5,613 bases of DNA. It comes from an uncultured Oxalobacteraceae bacterium. GTDB taxonomy: Bacteria > Pseudomonadota > Gammaproteobacteria > Burkholderiales > Burkholderiaceae. The DNA is taken from positions 1 to 5,613 of the forward strand of contig CAMLHI010000157.1 in the NCBI GenBank assembly GCA_946479705.1. Direction: 5' to 3'. The notes beneath the pieces are model-generated. The model did not search any database, was not told the DNA's origin, and saw nothing but the letters and a program-made list of their open reading frames with translations. Of this stretch, positions 5,449-5,613 are shown one piece after another (positions within the stretch are counted from its first letter, which is position 1; each line of letters starts with the position of its first letter). Made by a program: the position numbers and the translations under genes.

Positions 5449-5613
5449 TTAGTGGTTATGACGCGGCATTTTTTCTGCCACTCCACGGAACTTCAAGGCC
5501 GGCTCCATGCAGGCGCCGGTTTCCAGCTGGCCCACGGTGGCGCGGTAGATTTCCTGCCACGGCGTCTGGCTTTCCGGAATCGGCGGCAGCGGTTCGAGCT
5601 TGCGCTTGGCCAG
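5449..5613 (-). CDS. xylD: IlvD/Edd-family sugar-acid dehydratase, probably D-xylonate dehydratase (C-terminal fragment)
   Basis: Only the last 54 codons are present; the gene enters from the right edge and ends at TAA (5451-5449). The string TPWQEIYRATVGQLETG, followed by an ALKFRGVAEK segment and the terminal LPRHNH-like MPRHNH, closely matches the C-terminus I recall for Caulobacter crescentus XylD (TPWQEIYRAHASQLDTG, ending LPRHNH). XylD is an iron-sulfur dehydratase that converts D-xylonate to 2-keto-3-deoxy-D-xylonate in the cytoplasm. The catalytic and cluster Cys residues lie outside the window. Related L-arabonate and other aldonate dehydratases have similar tails, so the tail alone does not settle the substrate. 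The xylose transporter directly downstream in the same direction is what favours xylonate. It may be co-transcribed with xylFGH by read-through, but the 255-bp gap suggests a separate promoter as well. Confidence 0.8.
   Translation of the reverse strand: MAKRKLEPLPPIPESQTPWQEIYRATVGQLETGACMEPALKFRGVAEKMPRHNH

Overview
The window looks like chromosomal DNA from a GC-rich betaproteobacterium, most likely Burkholderiales and plausibly the Oxalobacteraceae (Massilia, Duganella or Janthinobacterium type). This rests on codon use, the style of the proteins and the gene neighbourhood; there is no rRNA or other taxonomic marker here. No phage, complete insertion sequence, CRISPR array or tRNA was seen.

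The right two thirds (about 1353-5613) is a minus-strand sugar-catabolism block. In transcription order it holds the last 54 codons of an IlvD/Edd-family sugar-acid dehydratase, best read as D-xylonate dehydratase (xylD). A 255-bp leader region follows, then xylF (periplasmic D-xylose binding protein), xylG (double-domain ABC ATPase) and xylH (permease). Together xylFGH form a complete high-affinity D-xylose importer. The xylonate dehydratase beside it suggests the imported xylose is oxidised through xylonate (Weimberg or Dahms route) rather than isomerised to xylulose. No xylose-responsive regulator lies inside the window. Each gap in xylFGH carries an RNA hairpin (xylF/xylG and xylG/xylH), and the xylF leader has a near-perfect palindrome beside a run of nine G/C pairs. 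These are plausible devices for setting subunit ratios.

The left third (1-1151) is unrelated. A minus-strand multi-spanning membrane protein runs off the left edge. It is divergent from a small plus-strand MarR-like winged-helix protein, and between them lie overlapping back-to-back promoters and a 12-bp palindrome. A 60-codon plus-strand ORF with its own TATAAT box follows; it is probably a small protein of unknown function.

The convergent gap between that ORF and xylH (1152-1352) holds the most unusual structure: a 107-bp imperfect palindrome with 19-bp arms, which could be a bidirectional terminator or a REP/MITE-like repeat, followed by a 15-bp palindrome. I found no convincing new multi-gene system. 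The core is a well-known transporter, and the second-look items are mostly regulatory and structural.
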